This document shows positions 16,241-26,395 of a stretch of DNA of 64,000 bases, in pieces. The notes below the pieces were generated by a model. The model had not been told where the DNA came from, made no database searches, and saw only the letters and a program-made list of their open reading frames with translations. The position numbers and the translations under genes are program-made. The stretch covers positions 274,592 to 338,591 of the forward strand of contig NZ_QLMJ01000007.1 in the NCBI RefSeq assembly GCF_003259845.1. The letters run 5' to 3'. The DNA comes from Actinoplanes lutulentus (lineage in GTDB: Bacteria > Actinomycetota > Actinomycetes > Mycobacteriales > Micromonosporaceae). Every line of letters begins with the position of its first letter. Within the stretch, counting starts at the first letter, position 1.

Positions 16241-17758
16241 GTGGGTAATCCGCTGCGTACCGCACAGGACCGTCGGCTTCCGCGGATTCCGGAGCCCTGC
16301 GCTCTGGTGATCTTCGGGGTCACCGGTGACCTGTCCCGTAAAAAGCTCATCCCGGCCGTCTACGACCTGGCCAACCGCGGTCTTCTACCGCCTGGCTTCG
16401 TGGTCGTCGGCTTCGCCCGCGCCGACTGGGGTGATGGCGACTTCGAGTCGCTGGCCTACGCCGCCGCCAAGAAGGGCGCCCGGACGCCCTGGCGGGAGGA
16501 CGTCTGGCAGCGACTCAACAGTCAATTCCACTTCGTTCCCGGCTCTTTCGACAACGACGACGACTTCGACAAGCTCTCCGAGACTCTCGATGATCTCCGT
16601 GAGCGCAATGGCATCACCGGCAACACGGCCTTCTACTTCTCCATCCCGCCCGCCGCGTTCCCGCTGGTGCTCAACCAGCTCAACCGCACCGGGCTCGCGG
16701 ACAACGCGAAACTCGGCGGCTGGCGCCGGGTCGTGGTGGAGAAGCCGTTCGGCCACGACTTCGCCTCCGCGGTCTCCTTGAACGAACTCGTCGACGACGT
16801 GTTCAATCCGCAGGAGGTCTACCGGATCGACCACTACCTGGGCAAGGAGACGGTTCAGAACATCCTGGCCCTTCGCTTCGCGAACAGCCTGTTCGAACCG
16901 GTCTGGAACTCCAAGTACGTCGACAGTGTCCAGATCACCATGGCCGAGGACGTCGGCATCGGCTCCCGGGCGGCGTTCTACGACGCCTCCGGCGCCGCAC
17001 GCGACGTACTGCAGAACCATCTTCTGCAGCTACTCGCTCTGGTCGGCATGGAAGAGCCCACAAGCTTCGACCCCCAAGAGGTACGGGCGGAGAAGCTCAA
17101 AGTTCTGAAAGCGATCAGTCTGCCGGCCGACATCTCGACGGGCTCGGTCCGCGGGCAGTACCTGTCCGGCTGGGTCGCCGGCGAGCGCGCACCCGGTTAC
17201 CTGGAAGAGGCGAACATCCCGCCGAACTCCAACACCGAGACGTACGCGGCGGTCCGGCTCGGCATCCAGAACCGGCGCTGGGCCGGCGTCCCGTTCTTCG
17301 TACGGGTCGGCAAGCGGATGCCACGGCGGGTCTCCGAGATCGCGATCCTGTTCAAGCAGGCGCCGCACCTTCCGTTCGACCCGGCCGACGTGGAGATGCT
17401 GGGTCACAACCAGCTCGTCATCCGCGTCCAGCCGGACGAGGGCGTGGTGCTGAAGTTCGGCTCCAAGGTGCCGGGCACCGCCATGGAGGTCCGCGACATC
17501 GCGATGGACTTCCAGTACGGCGAGGCGTTCACCGAATCCAGCCCGGAGGCGTACGAGCGACTCGTGCTCGACGTGCTGATCGGTGACCGCACACTCTTCC
17601 CGGACGCTGCCGAGGTGGAGCAGTCGTGGCGGGTCATCGACCCGCTCGAGGCCGCCTGGGCGGGTACCGCTCCGGAGCCGTACCGGTCCGGTGAGTGGGG
17701 CCCCCGGGCCTCCGACGAGATGCTGGCCCGCGAGGGCCGTGCTTGGAGGCGAGCATGA
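16241..17758 (+). CDS. zwf: Glucose-6-phosphate dehydrogenase
   Basis: 505 residues, the normal length. It performs the first oxidative pentose phosphate step and makes NADPH. The N-terminal nucleotide motif is VIFGVTGDLSRKKLIPA; the active-site segment is RIDHYLGKETVQN, with the catalytic His further in the middle. GTG 16241 is chosen because GGATGG precedes it and the protein then starts as expected; frames upstream run through the tal hairpin. The stop overlaps the opcA start (ATGA), matching OpcA's role as its activator. Confidence 0.96.
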   Translation: MGNPLRTAQDRRLPRIPEPCALVIFGVTGDLSRKKLIPAVYDLANRGLLPPGFVVVGFARADWGDGDFESLAYAAAKKGARTPWREDVWQRLNSQFHFVPGSFDNDDDFDKLSETLDDLRERNGITGNTAFYFSIPPAAFPLVLNQLNRTGLADNAKLGGWRRVVVEKPFGHDFASAVSLNELVDDVFNPQEVYRIDHYLGKETVQNILALRFANSLFEPVWNSKYVDSVQITMAEDVGIGSRAAFYDASGAARDVLQNHLLQLLALVGMEEPTSFDPQEVRAEKLKVLKAISLPADISTGSVRGQYLSGWVAGERAPGYLEEANIPPNSNTETYAAVRLGIQNRRWAGVPFFVRVGKRMPRRVSEIAILFKQAPHLPFDPADVEMLGHNQLVIRVQPDEGVVLKFGSKVPGTAMEVRDIAMDFQYGEAFTESSPEAYERLVLDVLIGDRTLFPDAAEVEQSWRVIDPLEAAWAGTAPEPYRSGEWGPRASDEMLAREGRAWRRA

Positions 17759-18741
17759 TCGGCCTTTGGGACACCACCGGCAACGAGGTAGTCAAGGCCC
17801 TGGCCGCCGAACGCCGCAGTGCCGGCGGCGTGGCCTCCGGCCTGGCGCTCACCCTGATCGCGGTGGTCGAGGAGAAGAAGGTACGCGAGGCGGAAGCGGC
17901 AGCCACCATCGCCGCGGCCGCACACCCGTGCCGTCTGCTCATCGTGGTGCGCTCCGACATGGACGGCCGCAGCCGCCTGGACGCGGAGATCGTCGTGGGC
18001 GGGCGCCTCGGCCCCGCCGAGGCGGTCGTCATGCGGATGTACGGCCGTCTCGCCCTGCACGCCGAGTCGGTGGTGATGCCGCTGCTGGCGCCGGACGTGC
18101 CGGTCGTCTCGTGGTGGCACGAGGAACCGCCGAACTCGATCGCGAACGACTTCCTCGGCGTCGTCGCGGACCGCCGGATCACCGACGCCGCGCAGTCCCC
18201 CGACCCGGTGGCCGCACTGCGCCAGCGGGCCGTGGACTACGCACCCGGTGACACCGACCTGACCTGGACCCGGATCACCCTCTGGCGCACGCTGGTGGCC
18301 GGCGCGTTCGACTCGACCGACGCCCGGGTCACCGGCGCTCGGATCGTGGCGCCGGAGAAGGACCCCACCGCGTGGCTGATGCTCGGCTGGCTCAAGTCCC
18401 GCCTCGGCATCGAGCCGGTGCTGGAGCACACCGACCGGTCACCTCGCCTGCACTCGGTGGAGCTGCTGTGCGAGAACGGCGACTGTGTACGGGTCACCCG
18501 CGAGGAAGGTACGGCGCTGTTCAGCCGGACCGGCCAGGAGGACCGGTACATGCCGCTGCCGAAGCGGGCCGTCGGTGACGAACTCGCCGAGGAGCTGCGC
18601 CGGCTCGACGCCGACCAGATCTACGCGGACGCTCTCAGCGCGATGGCCGGCGTGCCGGACCTGAGCCAGCGGGCGCCGATGCGCGTACACGTCTGGAAGG
18701 ACCCGGCACTGGCCGCCCGCGCGGCCAGTGCGGCTTCCTGA
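17755..18741 (+). CDS. opcA: Glucose-6-phosphate dehydrogenase assembly protein OpcA
   Basis: 328-residue OpcA family protein. OpcA proteins bind and activate G6PDH in cyanobacteria and actinobacteria. Characteristic segments are HPCRLLIVV, VVMPLLAPDVPVVSWW and the C-terminal Cys-containing SVELLCENGDCVRVTR. The ATG overlaps the zwf stop, and a GGAGG ribosome-binding site lies at 17745-17749 inside zwf. Confidence 0.94.
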   Translation: MIGLWDTTGNEVVKALAAERRSAGGVASGLALTLIAVVEEKKVREAEAAATIAAAAHPCRLLIVVRSDMDGRSRLDAEIVVGGRLGPAEAVVMRMYGRLALHAESVVMPLLAPDVPVVSWWHEEPPNSIANDFLGVVADRRITDAAQSPDPVAALRQRAVDYAPGDTDLTWTRITLWRTLVAGAFDSTDARVTGARIVAPEKDPTAWLMLGWLKSRLGIEPVLEHTDRSPRLHSVELLCENGDCVRVTREEGTALFSRTGQEDRYMPLPKRAVGDELAEELRRLDADQIYADALSAMAGVPDLSQRAPMRVHVWKDPALAARAASAAS

Positions 18742-18765
18742 TCATCGTTTGCCGAATTCGACACC

Positions 18766-18796
18766 GGGCCGTCCGCCGCATCGCGGCGGGCGGCCC
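18766..18796 (+). terminator. 14-bp hairpin between opcA and pgl
   Basis: Stem 18766-18779 with 18783-18796 (one G-T pair) and a 3-base loop, followed by TTCA. It lies 22 bases upstream of pgl, so pgl may be partly insulated from zwf-opcA. Confidence 0.65.
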
Positions 18797-18818
18797 TTCA
18801 TAGGGGAGAGACCTCAAA

Positions 18819-19538
18819 TTGAGTGAGACCGTGGTCGTGGTTGTTCCGGACGCCGACATCCTGGCGTCGACGGTGGCGGCACGGCTCGCCATCAAGATCA
18901 TTGACGCGCAGGCGGTGCACGGCACGGCCAGCGTGGTGCTGACCGGCGGGCGCGTCGCGGCGAAGGTGCTGCGCTCGCTCAGTGACCTGCCCGCCGCCGC
19001 GGCGATCGACTGGTCGCGGGTGGACCTGTGGTGGGGCGACGAGCGTTTCCTGCCGTCCGGCGACCCGGACCGCAACGAGACCCAGGCCCGCGAGGCGGTG
19101 CTGGACAAGCTGCCGCTCGACCCGGCCCGGGTGCACGCGATGCCGGCCACCGACGGCCCGGACGGCGACGACGCCGTCGCGGCCGCTGCCCGGTACGCGG
19201 CCGAGCTGGGTGACACCCTCCCCCGCTTCGACGTGCTGATGCTCGGTGTCGGCGAGGACGGCCATGTGGCGTCGCTGTTCCCCGGCCACCCCGGCCTTGA
19301 GGCGACCGGGAGCGCGGCCGCGGTGTTCGACAGCCCGAAGCCGCCGCCCACCCGGGTGACGCTGACCTTCTCGACGATCCGGAGCGCCGACGAGGTGTGG
19401 CTGATCGCGGCCGGACCGGACAAGGCGGCCCCGATCGGCGCCGTCCACGGTGGTGCTTCGCTGCCGGCTGGGAGCGCTGTGGGCGTACGGAAGACCCTCT
19501 GGCTGCTGGACCGGGCAGCGGCGTCAGAGATCCGCTGA
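18819..19538 (+). CDS. pgl: 6-phosphogluconolactonase
   Basis: 239-residue DevB/Pgl protein that hydrolyses the lactone made by Zwf. Motifs WWGDERFLPSGDPDRNE and LMLGVGEDGHVASLFPGH are family signatures. A TTG start is used, with GGGGAGAG 8 bases upstream and no ATG or GTG at a suitable place. It ends the pentose phosphate block and is followed by a hairpin. Confidence 0.93.
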   Translation: MSETVVVVVPDADILASTVAARLAIKIIDAQAVHGTASVVLTGGRVAAKVLRSLSDLPAAAAIDWSRVDLWWGDERFLPSGDPDRNETQAREAVLDKLPLDPARVHAMPATDGPDGDDAVAAAARYAAELGDTLPRFDVLMLGVGEDGHVASLFPGHPGLEATGSAAAVFDSPKPPPTRVTLTFSTIRSADEVWLIAAGPDKAAPIGAVHGGASLPAGSAVGVRKTLWLLDRAAASEIR

Positions 19539-19546
19539 GCGTGGTG

Positions 19547-19573
19547 AGGAGAGGGCGTTATGCGCCCTCTCCT
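19547..19573 (+). terminator. Hairpin terminator after pgl
   Basis: 11-bp perfect stem (19547-19557 with 19563-19573) and a 5-base loop. It contains an ATG in the loop that is not a plausible start for the next gene. Confidence 0.7.
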
Positions 19574-19579
19574 TAGAAT
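19574..19579 (+). promoter_or_regulatory. Putative -10 element (TAGAAT)
   Basis: TAGAAT ends 7 bases before the GTG at 19587 and follows directly on the pgl terminator, suggesting a leaderless message. Confidence 0.45.
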
Positions 19580-19586
19580 GGCGGCC

Positions 19587-20186
19587 GTGACGATCCGCAG
19601 CTACCGGCCCAGTGACCTTGAAGCGATCTACGACATCTGTGCGCGCACCGGCGCCGCAGGGCAGGACGCGCGGGGGCTGTACAGCTCGGATCGGCTGCTC
19701 GGGGACATCTGGGCGGTGCCGTACGTGGTGCACGAGCCGGAGCACGCCCATGTGGCCGAGGACGGCGAGGGCAATCCGATCGGTTACATCCTCGGTACGG
19801 CCGACACCGCCGCGTTCGTGAAGTGGTACCGCGCCGAGTGGCTGCCGGCCACGGTGGACCGTCTCGTCGCCGGGGATCCCCGCGACGAGGGGATGCTCGA
19901 TCTGCATCACGAGCCGGAGCGGATGCTGATCCCGGAGCTGGCCGGCTATCCGGCACATCTGCACATCGACCTGCTGCCGCAGGCGCAGGGCCAGGGGCTG
20001 GGACGGCAGCTGATGGCGGCGTTCCTGGCCGGGCTGCGCGACGCCGGCGTCTCGCGGGTGCACCTCGGGATGGCGCCGGAGAACCACGGCGCGTACCGGT
20101 TCTACCAGCGTCTCGGTTTCCACGACGTCGAGGTGCCGGACGCGGGCGCGCTCTTCCTGGGCCGGGACACCACACCGCTGAGCTGA
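19587..20186 (+). CDS. GNAT-family N-acetyltransferase
   Basis: 199-residue GNAT protein. The core is VTIRSYRPSDLEAIYDIC at the start, LHIDLLPQAQGQGLGRQLM (the Q/R-x-x-G-x-G/A acetyl-CoA loop), then HLGMAPENHGAYRFYQRLGF. The arrangement resembles bacterial homologues of protein O-GlcNAcase C-terminal domains and other GNATs, but the acceptor cannot be told. The start is chosen on the TAGAAT element and the beginning of the fold. It converges on rbpA with a shared hairpin. Confidence 0.85.
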   Translation: MTIRSYRPSDLEAIYDICARTGAAGQDARGLYSSDRLLGDIWAVPYVVHEPEHAHVAEDGEGNPIGYILGTADTAAFVKWYRAEWLPATVDRLVAGDPRDEGMLDLHHEPERMLIPELAGYPAHLHIDLLPQAQGQGLGRQLMAAFLAGLRDAGVSRVHLGMAPENHGAYRFYQRLGFHDVEVPDAGALFLGRDTTPLS

Positions 20187-20187
20187 T

Positions 20188-20218
20188 TGAGCCGGCCGCC
20201 CCCGTGCGGCCGGCCTCA
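20188..20218. terminator. Bidirectional hairpin between acetyltransferase and rbpA
   Basis: 12-bp stem with a one-base bulge (20188-20199 with 20206-20218), lying between two convergent stops. Confidence 0.65.
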
Positions 20219-20229
20219 ACCGCGTCTGT

Positions 20230-20574
20230 CTAACGCTCGCCGCGCCGCTGGCGCAGCTTGGCGAGCGCCTCGGCGAGGATCGCCTGGGCGTCCTCTTCGG
20301 AGCGGCGCTCCTTCACGTACGCGAGATGCGACTTGTAGGGCTCGGCGCGGAGCCGGCCCGGCGGGTTCGACCGGTCGAGACCGGCCGGCTGCCCGCAGCG
20401 AGGGCAGTCCCACGTATCCGGTGTCGCGGCCTCCGCCGCGAACCAGATCTGGCTGTCGTGGCCGGCCGCGCAGAAATACGTGATCTGCCTGCGCGGTGCG
20501 GGTTCGGTGCGCTCGTCGGGCCGCATCGGGCTGGACCCGACACGACTGCCGCGGATAGCGCTGCCACTGGACAC
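20230..20574 (-). CDS. rbpA: RNA polymerase-binding protein RbpA
   Basis: 114-residue actinobacterial transcription factor that binds RNA polymerase and group 1/2 sigma factors and stabilises the open complex. A zinc-ribbon-like core with FCAAGHDSQIWF and DTWDCPRCGQPAG is visible. Then come the basic linker and the sigma-interaction domain (KSHLAYVKERRSEEDAQAIL). The GTG at 20574 has AGGAG about 8 bases upstream, which decides the start. Confidence 0.95.
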   Translation of the reverse strand: MSSGSAIRGSRVGSSPMRPDERTEPAPRRQITYFCAAGHDSQIWFAAEAATPDTWDCPRCGQPAGLDRSNPPGRLRAEPYKSHLAYVKERRSEEDAQAILAEALAKLRQRRGER

Positions 20575-20652
20575 GGACGTCACTCCTGTCTCGAGGGGCC
20601 TCAAGAGCCGCCCGGGCGGGGGTTGGTCAAACCGGACGGCGAGGACAAAAAA

Positions 20653-20681
20653 CCGCGCGGCCGGAAAAACCGGCCGCGCGG
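20653..20681 (-). terminator. Strong intrinsic terminator after secG
   Basis: Perfect 12-bp GC-rich stem (20653-20664 with 20670-20681) and an AAAAA loop. On the minus strand it is followed by six T. Confidence 0.85.
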
Positions 20682-20706
20682 CAGATTGTACGACTATGAG
20701 CGCCCG

Positions 20707-20961
20707 TCAGGAAGCCAGCTGAAGTTTGAGCCAGAAACCGAGGCCGACAATGCAGGCGAACCAGATGATGCCCACCAGAACGGTGTAGCGATCCAGGTTC
20801 TTCTCCGCCACCGAGGAACCGGCCAGGCTGGAGGTGACGCCGCCACCGAACATGCTCGACATGCCGCCGCCCTTACCCCGGTGCAGCAGGATCAGCAGGG
20901 TCAGCAGAATGCTGGTGGTGATCAGCAACACGATCAACGTGTAAGCGAACGCGATCGGCAT
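20707..20961 (-). CDS. secG: Preprotein translocase subunit SecG
   Basis: 84-residue SecG with two membrane segments (YTLIVLLITTSILLTLLILL and the IIWFACIVGLGFWL region) joined by the conserved loop HRGKGGGMSSMFGGG. It is an accessory subunit of the SecYEG channel. The start at 20961 fits family length; an ATG at 20973 sits directly on a GAGAGGA motif, so either is possible. It is placed downstream of tpiA, separated by a hairpin. Confidence 0.93.
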   Translation of the reverse strand: MPIAFAYTLIVLLITTSILLTLLILLHRGKGGGMSSMFGGGVTSSLAGSSVAEKNLDRYTVLVGIIWFACIVGLGFWLKLQLAS

Positions 20962-21012
20962 GGTCGGGTTCATTCCTCTCGAAGGGCACAGCAAGCGGTC
21001 CCACAATAGCGG

Positions 21013-21041
21013 GTGCCCGGCCGTTTGTTACGGCCGGGCAC
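21013..21041 (-). terminator. Perfect 12-bp hairpin after tpiA
   Basis: Stem 21013-21024 with 21030-21041, loop TTGTT; it lies between tpiA and secG. Confidence 0.75.
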
Positions 21042-21065
21042 GCGCGATCTGCATGTGATCAGAGA

Positions 21066-21851
21066 TCAGCGAGCTACGTGCTCCGGGAAGCGCACGATGG
21101 CCGCGAAGCCCTCGGCGTCCAGAGCCGCGCCACCGACCAGGGCGCCGTCGACATCCGGCTGCGCCATGATCGAGGCGATGTTCCCCGCCTTGACCGAGCC
21201 GCCGTACTGGATGCGGACCGCTTCGGCCACCTCGGCGCCGTACTTCTCGACCAGCCGCGCACGGATCGCGCCGCAGACCTCCTGCGCGTCGTCCGGCGTG
21301 GCGGTCTTGCCGGTGCCGATCGCCCAGACCGGCTCGTACGCGATGACGATCTGCTTGATCTGGTCTTCCTTGAGCCCGTCCAGGCCCGCGTCGACCTGCG
21401 AGGTGCAGTGGCCCACGTGAGCGGACTCCTCGCGGACCGACAGGCCCTCGCCGACGCAGAAGATCGGGGTCAGGCCGGCCGTGAAGGCCGCCTTGATCTT
21501 CGCGTTGACCAGCTCGTCGGTCTCGTTGTGGTACTCGCGGCGCTCGGAGTGCCCGATCACCACGTAGCTGCAGCCGAGCTTCGCCAGCATCGAGCCGGCG
21601 ATCTCACCGGTGTACGCGCCGGACGCGTGCTGCGAGATGTCCTGAGCGCCGTACGCGATGCCGAGCTTGTCGCCGTCCACAGCGGTCTGCACGGTACGCA
21701 GGTCGGTGAAGGGCGGCAGCACGACGGTCTCGACCGCGTCCAGCTGGGCCGGGGTGAGGCTCGCGGCCAGCTTCTGGATGAGGAGATTCGCCTCGAAGTG
21801 GTTGAGGTTCATCTTCCAGTTGCCGGCAATGATCGGCTTACGGGTCGTCAT
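21066..21851 (-). CDS. tpiA: Triosephosphate isomerase
   Basis: 261-residue TIM barrel. The active site shows GNWKMN (Lys), VIGHSERR (His) and AYEPVWAIGTGKTA (Glu), with QYGGSV as the phosphate loop. The ATG overlaps the pgk stop (TGATG), so gap-pgk-tpiA is one coupled operon. Confidence 0.97.
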   Translation of the reverse strand: MTTRKPIIAGNWKMNLNHFEANLLIQKLAASLTPAQLDAVETVVLPPFTDLRTVQTAVDGDKLGIAYGAQDISQHASGAYTGEIAGSMLAKLGCSYVVIGHSERREYHNETDELVNAKIKAAFTAGLTPIFCVGEGLSVREESAHVGHCTSQVDAGLDGLKEDQIKQIVIAYEPVWAIGTGKTATPDDAQEVCGAIRARLVEKYGAEVAEAVRIQYGGSVKAGNIASIMAQPDVDGALVGGAALDAEGFAAIVRFPEHVAR

Positions 21852-23047
21852 CACTTCTCCAGTGCGGCGACGCCCGGCAGCGTCTTGCCTTCGAGGTACT
21901 CCAGGGACGCGCCCCCGCCGGTGGAGATGTGGCCGAACGCGGTCTCGTCCAGGCCGAGCGTGCGTACCGCCGCGGCCGAGTCGCCGCCACCGACGACCGA
22001 GAAGCCGTCGATCTTGGTGATCGCCTCGGCGACACCGCGGGTGCCGGCGGCGAACGGAGCGAGCTCGAAGACGCCCATCGGGCCGTTCCAGAAGACCGTC
22101 TTCGCACCGGCGACAGCCTCGGCGAAGAGAGCCGTCGACTTCGGGCCGATGTCGAGACCGAGCCGGTCAGCCGGGATGTCCGAGACATCCACGACGTCGT
22201 GCTCGGCGTCCGCCGAGAACTCGGTGGCCGCGACCACGTCGACGGGCAGGACGATCCGGCCGTCCGCCTGCTCCAGCAGGTCGGCACACACGGAGATCAT
22301 CTCGGCCTCGAGGAGGGACTTGCCCACCTCGTGACCCTGCGCCTTGAGGAACGTGAAGCACATGCCGCCACCGACGAGGAGCTTGTCCACCTTCGGCAGC
22401 AGCGCCTGGATCACGGCGAGCTTGTCGGAGACCTTCGAACCGCCGAGAACGACGACGTAGGGCTGCTCCGGGCTCTCCGAGACCTTCTTCAGGACCTCGA
22501 CCTCTTTGAGGACGAGTCCACCGGCGTAGTGCGGCAGCCGGGCCGGTACGTCGTACACCGACGCGTGCTTGCGGTGCACCGCACCGAAAGCGTCATCGAC
22601 GTAGAAGTCCGCGAACTTCGCCAGTTCGTCGGCGAAAGCGCCACGCTCCGCGTCGTCCTTCGACGTCTCGCCCTTGTTGAAGCGCAGGTTCTCCAGAAGA
22701 AGCACCTGCCCGTCCTCAAGAGCCTCGACCGCGGCCGAGGCGGAGGCGCCGACAGTGTCCTCAGCGAAGACAACCGACGAGCCGAGCAGCTCACCCAGCC
22801 GGGCAGCGACCGGCGCGAGCGTAAATGCAGGGTCCGGCGCGCCCTTCGGACGGCCCAGGTGGGACGCCACGATCACGCGGGCGCCCGCATCGCGCAGGGC
22901 GATCAGCGTCGGCAGGACCGCGCGGGCGCGGCCGTCGTCACTGATGACACCCGGATTTGCCTTGTCGAACGGGACGTTCAGGTCGGCGCGCACGAACACG
23001 CGCCGACCCGAGACACCCTCGCCGAGCAGGTCGTCGAGAGTCTTCAA
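21851..23047 (-). CDS. pgk: Phosphoglycerate kinase
   Basis: 398-residue kinase. The N-terminal RVFVRADLNVPFD binds substrate, and the C-terminal nucleotide domain carries VVLGGSKVSDKL and VVGGGDSAAA. A TTG start, six bases after the gap stop, gives the expected N-terminus KTLDDLL; no ATG or GTG nearby preserves it. The stop overlaps tpiA. Confidence 0.96.
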   Translation of the reverse strand: MKTLDDLLGEGVSGRRVFVRADLNVPFDKANPGVISDDGRARAVLPTLIALRDAGARVIVASHLGRPKGAPDPAFTLAPVAARLGELLGSSVVFAEDTVGASASAAVEALEDGQVLLLENLRFNKGETSKDDAERGAFADELAKFADFYVDDAFGAVHRKHASVYDVPARLPHYAGGLVLKEVEVLKKVSESPEQPYVVVLGGSKVSDKLAVIQALLPKVDKLLVGGGMCFTFLKAQGHEVGKSLLEAEMISVCADLLEQADGRIVLPVDVVAATEFSADAEHDVVDVSDIPADRLGLDIGPKSTALFAEAVAGAKTVFWNGPMGVFELAPFAAGTRGVAEAITKIDGFSVVGGGDSAAAVRTLGLDETAFGHISTGGGASLEYLEGKTLPGVAALEK

Positions 23048-23053
23048 GTTAGA

Positions 23054-24058
<1,005 letters not shown>

Positions 24059-24349
24059 AGGTGGTCTCCTCGTTTCGGTCCGCCGGATTTTGCGACCGGC
24101 GGAGGGTCTGCATGCCAGCCGAATGGAGAGCAGGCACAAGGATGCCCGGCCGCCGCGCCCGAAGCGCGTGGAACGCCGCAACCGGAGTTGGCGACGTGTC
24201 ACAGCGGGGGGTTCGGCCGAACTGCCGGCACCGTCGCCGTCATAAGTGACCCTATCCGAGACCGGGTATTCATCAGGCAGCGGGGCCGCGACCTGAACGT
24301 TACCTAAACTGGGCACCGGCTCGGACAGGGCCAAAGGTCACATGACGGT
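24059..24349 (-). promoter_or_regulatory. Leader and promoter region of gap
   Basis: 290 bases without a gene. A stem of 8 bp (24079-24086 with 24096-24103, 9-base loop) stands about 20 bases before the gap start, right upstream of its ribosome-binding site. A minus-strand TAGGGT further up could be a -10 element. Nothing else is seen. Confidence 0.4.
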
Positions 24350-25330
24350 CTAACAGGCCATCATTTCCGGCGTTACCGCCGCTTCGGTGTCGGGAATGCC
24401 GAGGTCACGCGCCCGTTTGTCGGCCAGGGCCAGCAGCCGCCGGATACGGCCGGCGATGGCGTCCTTGGTCAGCGGCGGGTCGGCCAGCGCGCCGAGCTCC
24501 TCAAGCGAGGCCTGCCGGTGCTCCAGCCGCAGTGCCCCGGCCGAGGTCAGGTGGTTCGGAGCGTCGTCGGCGAGGATCTCCAGGGCGCGGGTGACCCGGG
24601 CCGCCGCCGCCACCGCTGCCCGCGCCGAGCGGCGCAGGTTCGCGTCGTCGAAGTTGGCCAGCCGGTTCGCGGTGGCGCGGACCTCACGGCGTACCCTCCG
24701 CTCCTCCCAGGCCAGCACGCTGGAGTGCGCGCCGATCCGGGTGAGCAGCGCCGCGATCGCGTCGCCGTCCTTGATCACCACGCGGTCGACGCCGCGTACC
24801 TCGCGCTCTTTCGCGGTGATCCCGATGCGGCGCGCGGCGCCGCGCAGAGCGAGAGCCGCCTCCGGTCCCGGGCAGGTGATCTCCAGGGCGCTGGAGCGGC
24901 CCGGCTCGGTGAGCGAGCCGTGCGCCATGAACGCGCCCCGCCAGGCAGCCACCGAGCAGCAGACGTTGCCGTTCACCACGTGCTGCGGCAGACCGCGCAC
25001 CGGGCGGCCCCGCACGTCCAGGAGGCCGGTCTGGCGGGCCAGAACCTCGCCGTCCTTGACGATCCGCACGATGTAGTGGCTGCCCTTGCGAAGGCCGCCC
25101 GAAGCGAGGACGTGCACCTCGCTCTGGTACCCGTAGACATCCGAGATCTCGCGCCTCAGCCGCCGCGCCACCGCGCCGGTGTCGAGTTCCGCTTCGACCA
25201 CCACTCGGCCGGAAACGATGTGCAAGCCACCGGCGAAACGCAGCAGAGCTGCCATCTCGGCCCGGCGACAGCAGGGCTTCGGAACATCGACCCGGCTCAG
25301 CTCGTCCTTGACCGCTGCCGTCATCGCCAT
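24350..25330 (-). CDS. whiA: Sporulation regulator WhiA
   Basis: 326-residue WhiA: an N-terminal domain related to LAGLIDADG homing endonucleases (CCRRAEMAALLRFAGGLHIVSGR, then GSHYIVRIV) and a C-terminal helix-turn-helix. In Streptomyces it works with WhiB to start sporulation septation. ATG 25330 gives the family N-terminus MAMTAAVKDEL and has GAGG at a good distance; a GTG at 25342 lies inside that site. It is last of uvrC-rapZ-yvcK-whiA. Confidence 0.95.
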   Translation of the reverse strand: MAMTAAVKDELSRVDVPKPCCRRAEMAALLRFAGGLHIVSGRVVVEAELDTGAVARRLRREISDVYGYQSEVHVLASGGLRKGSHYIVRIVKDGEVLARQTGLLDVRGRPVRGLPQHVVNGNVCCSVAAWRGAFMAHGSLTEPGRSSALEITCPGPEAALALRGAARRIGITAKEREVRGVDRVVIKDGDAIAALLTRIGAHSSVLAWEERRVRREVRATANRLANFDDANLRRSARAAVAAAARVTRALEILADDAPNHLTSAGALRLEHRQASLEELGALADPPLTKDAIAGRIRRLLALADKRARDLGIPDTEAAVTPEMMAC

Positions 25331-25387
25331 CGTTCTAGTCACCTCATGCGCCGGATCTGAAGAGTGTGTGCCGCACTACGCCAGTAA

Positions 25388-26395
25388 CTAACGAGCGGAG
25401 CCCAATACTGGCACCAGTGCAACGCTCAACGACTCAGGATCATGCCGTGGGCTGCCGTCCGCCACGGCGACGGGTGCCAATACCAGTTCCGCGCCGAGGG
25501 CGAGCGCTGCCGCACGCACCGGTTCCGGTTCGCCCGCCCACTTGGCGTCGGCGAGCACCGTGTCGACCCGGAGTTCCGGGAGGTACCAGTGCAGCGCCGC
25601 CAGGTGGTCGGCCGTGGAGAGACCGGACGTCTCCTTGTCGGCGCTCAGATTGAGCGTGACCAGGCGACGGGCCGGGCTCGCCACGATCGCCGCAGCGAGT
25701 TCCGGCACCAGCAGATGCGGTAACACGCTGGTGTACCAGCTACCCGGGCCGAAGATCAACCAGTCGGCCGCGGTGACCGCGGCGATCGCGTCCGGACAGG
25801 CCGGCGGATCCTGCGGGACGAGGCGCAGCGCGCTCACCCGGCCGTCGGCGACGGCCACGGCGTGCTGTCCCCGAACGGTGGTCGCCTCACCCGCGGCACC
25901 CACCATGTCGGCCTCGATACCGACAGCGTGCAGCGCCATCGGCAGCACCCGGCCCTGCGCGCCGACCATCTCGGCCGCGTGGTCCAGGGCCCGCACCGGG
26001 TCGCCCAGCATCTCTATCAACCCGAGCAGCAGCAGGTTGCCCACCGCGTGCCCGGCCAGGGTGTCCACCGACCGGTCGGCACGCCGCTCCCCCGGAGGGC
26101 TGGTGCGCTGGGTCGGCATCGCCGCGAACCGGTGCTGCATCAGGCTCGCCGTACGCCGAGCCGTCGGGTGATCGTCGGCCAGCGCCGCGAGCGCCTGGCG
26201 CAGATCACCCGGGGGCAGCAGCGCGTCACGCTCCACCCGCAGCCGCCCGCTGGAACCGCCGTCGTCGCCCACCGTCACTATCGCGGTGATTTCCAGGTTC
26301 AGATCCCGGGAGCAGTGCCGCAACGCGCGCAGCGAGGCGCTCAGGCCGTGCCCACCGCCGAACGCCACGACCCGGATCGGAGCCGCCGCCGTCAC
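25388..26395 (-). CDS. yvcK: Gluconeogenesis factor YvcK/CofD-like protein
   Basis: 335-residue CofD-like Rossmann protein, needed in other bacteria for growth on gluconeogenic carbon and for wall synthesis; it binds UDP-sugars. Motifs are VVAFGGGHGLSASLRALR, VTVGDDGGSSGRLR, LPPGDLRQALAAL and GNLLLLGLIEM. The GTG start overlaps the rapZ stop (GTGA). Confidence 0.93.
   Translation of the reverse strand: MTAAAPIRVVAFGGGHGLSASLRALRHCSRDLNLEITAIVTVGDDGGSSGRLRVERDALLPPGDLRQALAALADDHPTARRTASLMQHRFAAMPTQRTSPPGERRADRSVDTLAGHAVGNLLLLGLIEMLGDPVRALDHAAEMVGAQGRVLPMALHAVGIEADMVGAAGEATTVRGQHAVAVADGRVSALRLVPQDPPACPDAIAAVTAADWLIFGPGSWYTSVLPHLLVPELAAAIVASPARRLVTLNLSADKETSGLSTADHLAALHWYLPELRVDTVLADAKWAGEPEPVRAAALALGAELVLAPVAVADGSPRHDPESLSVALVPVLGSAR

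Noticed and set aside
19560..19562. ATG as start of the acetyltransferase gene
   Set aside because: It lies in the loop of the pgl terminator and before the TAGAAT element; the GTG at 19587 fits the fold and the promoter.
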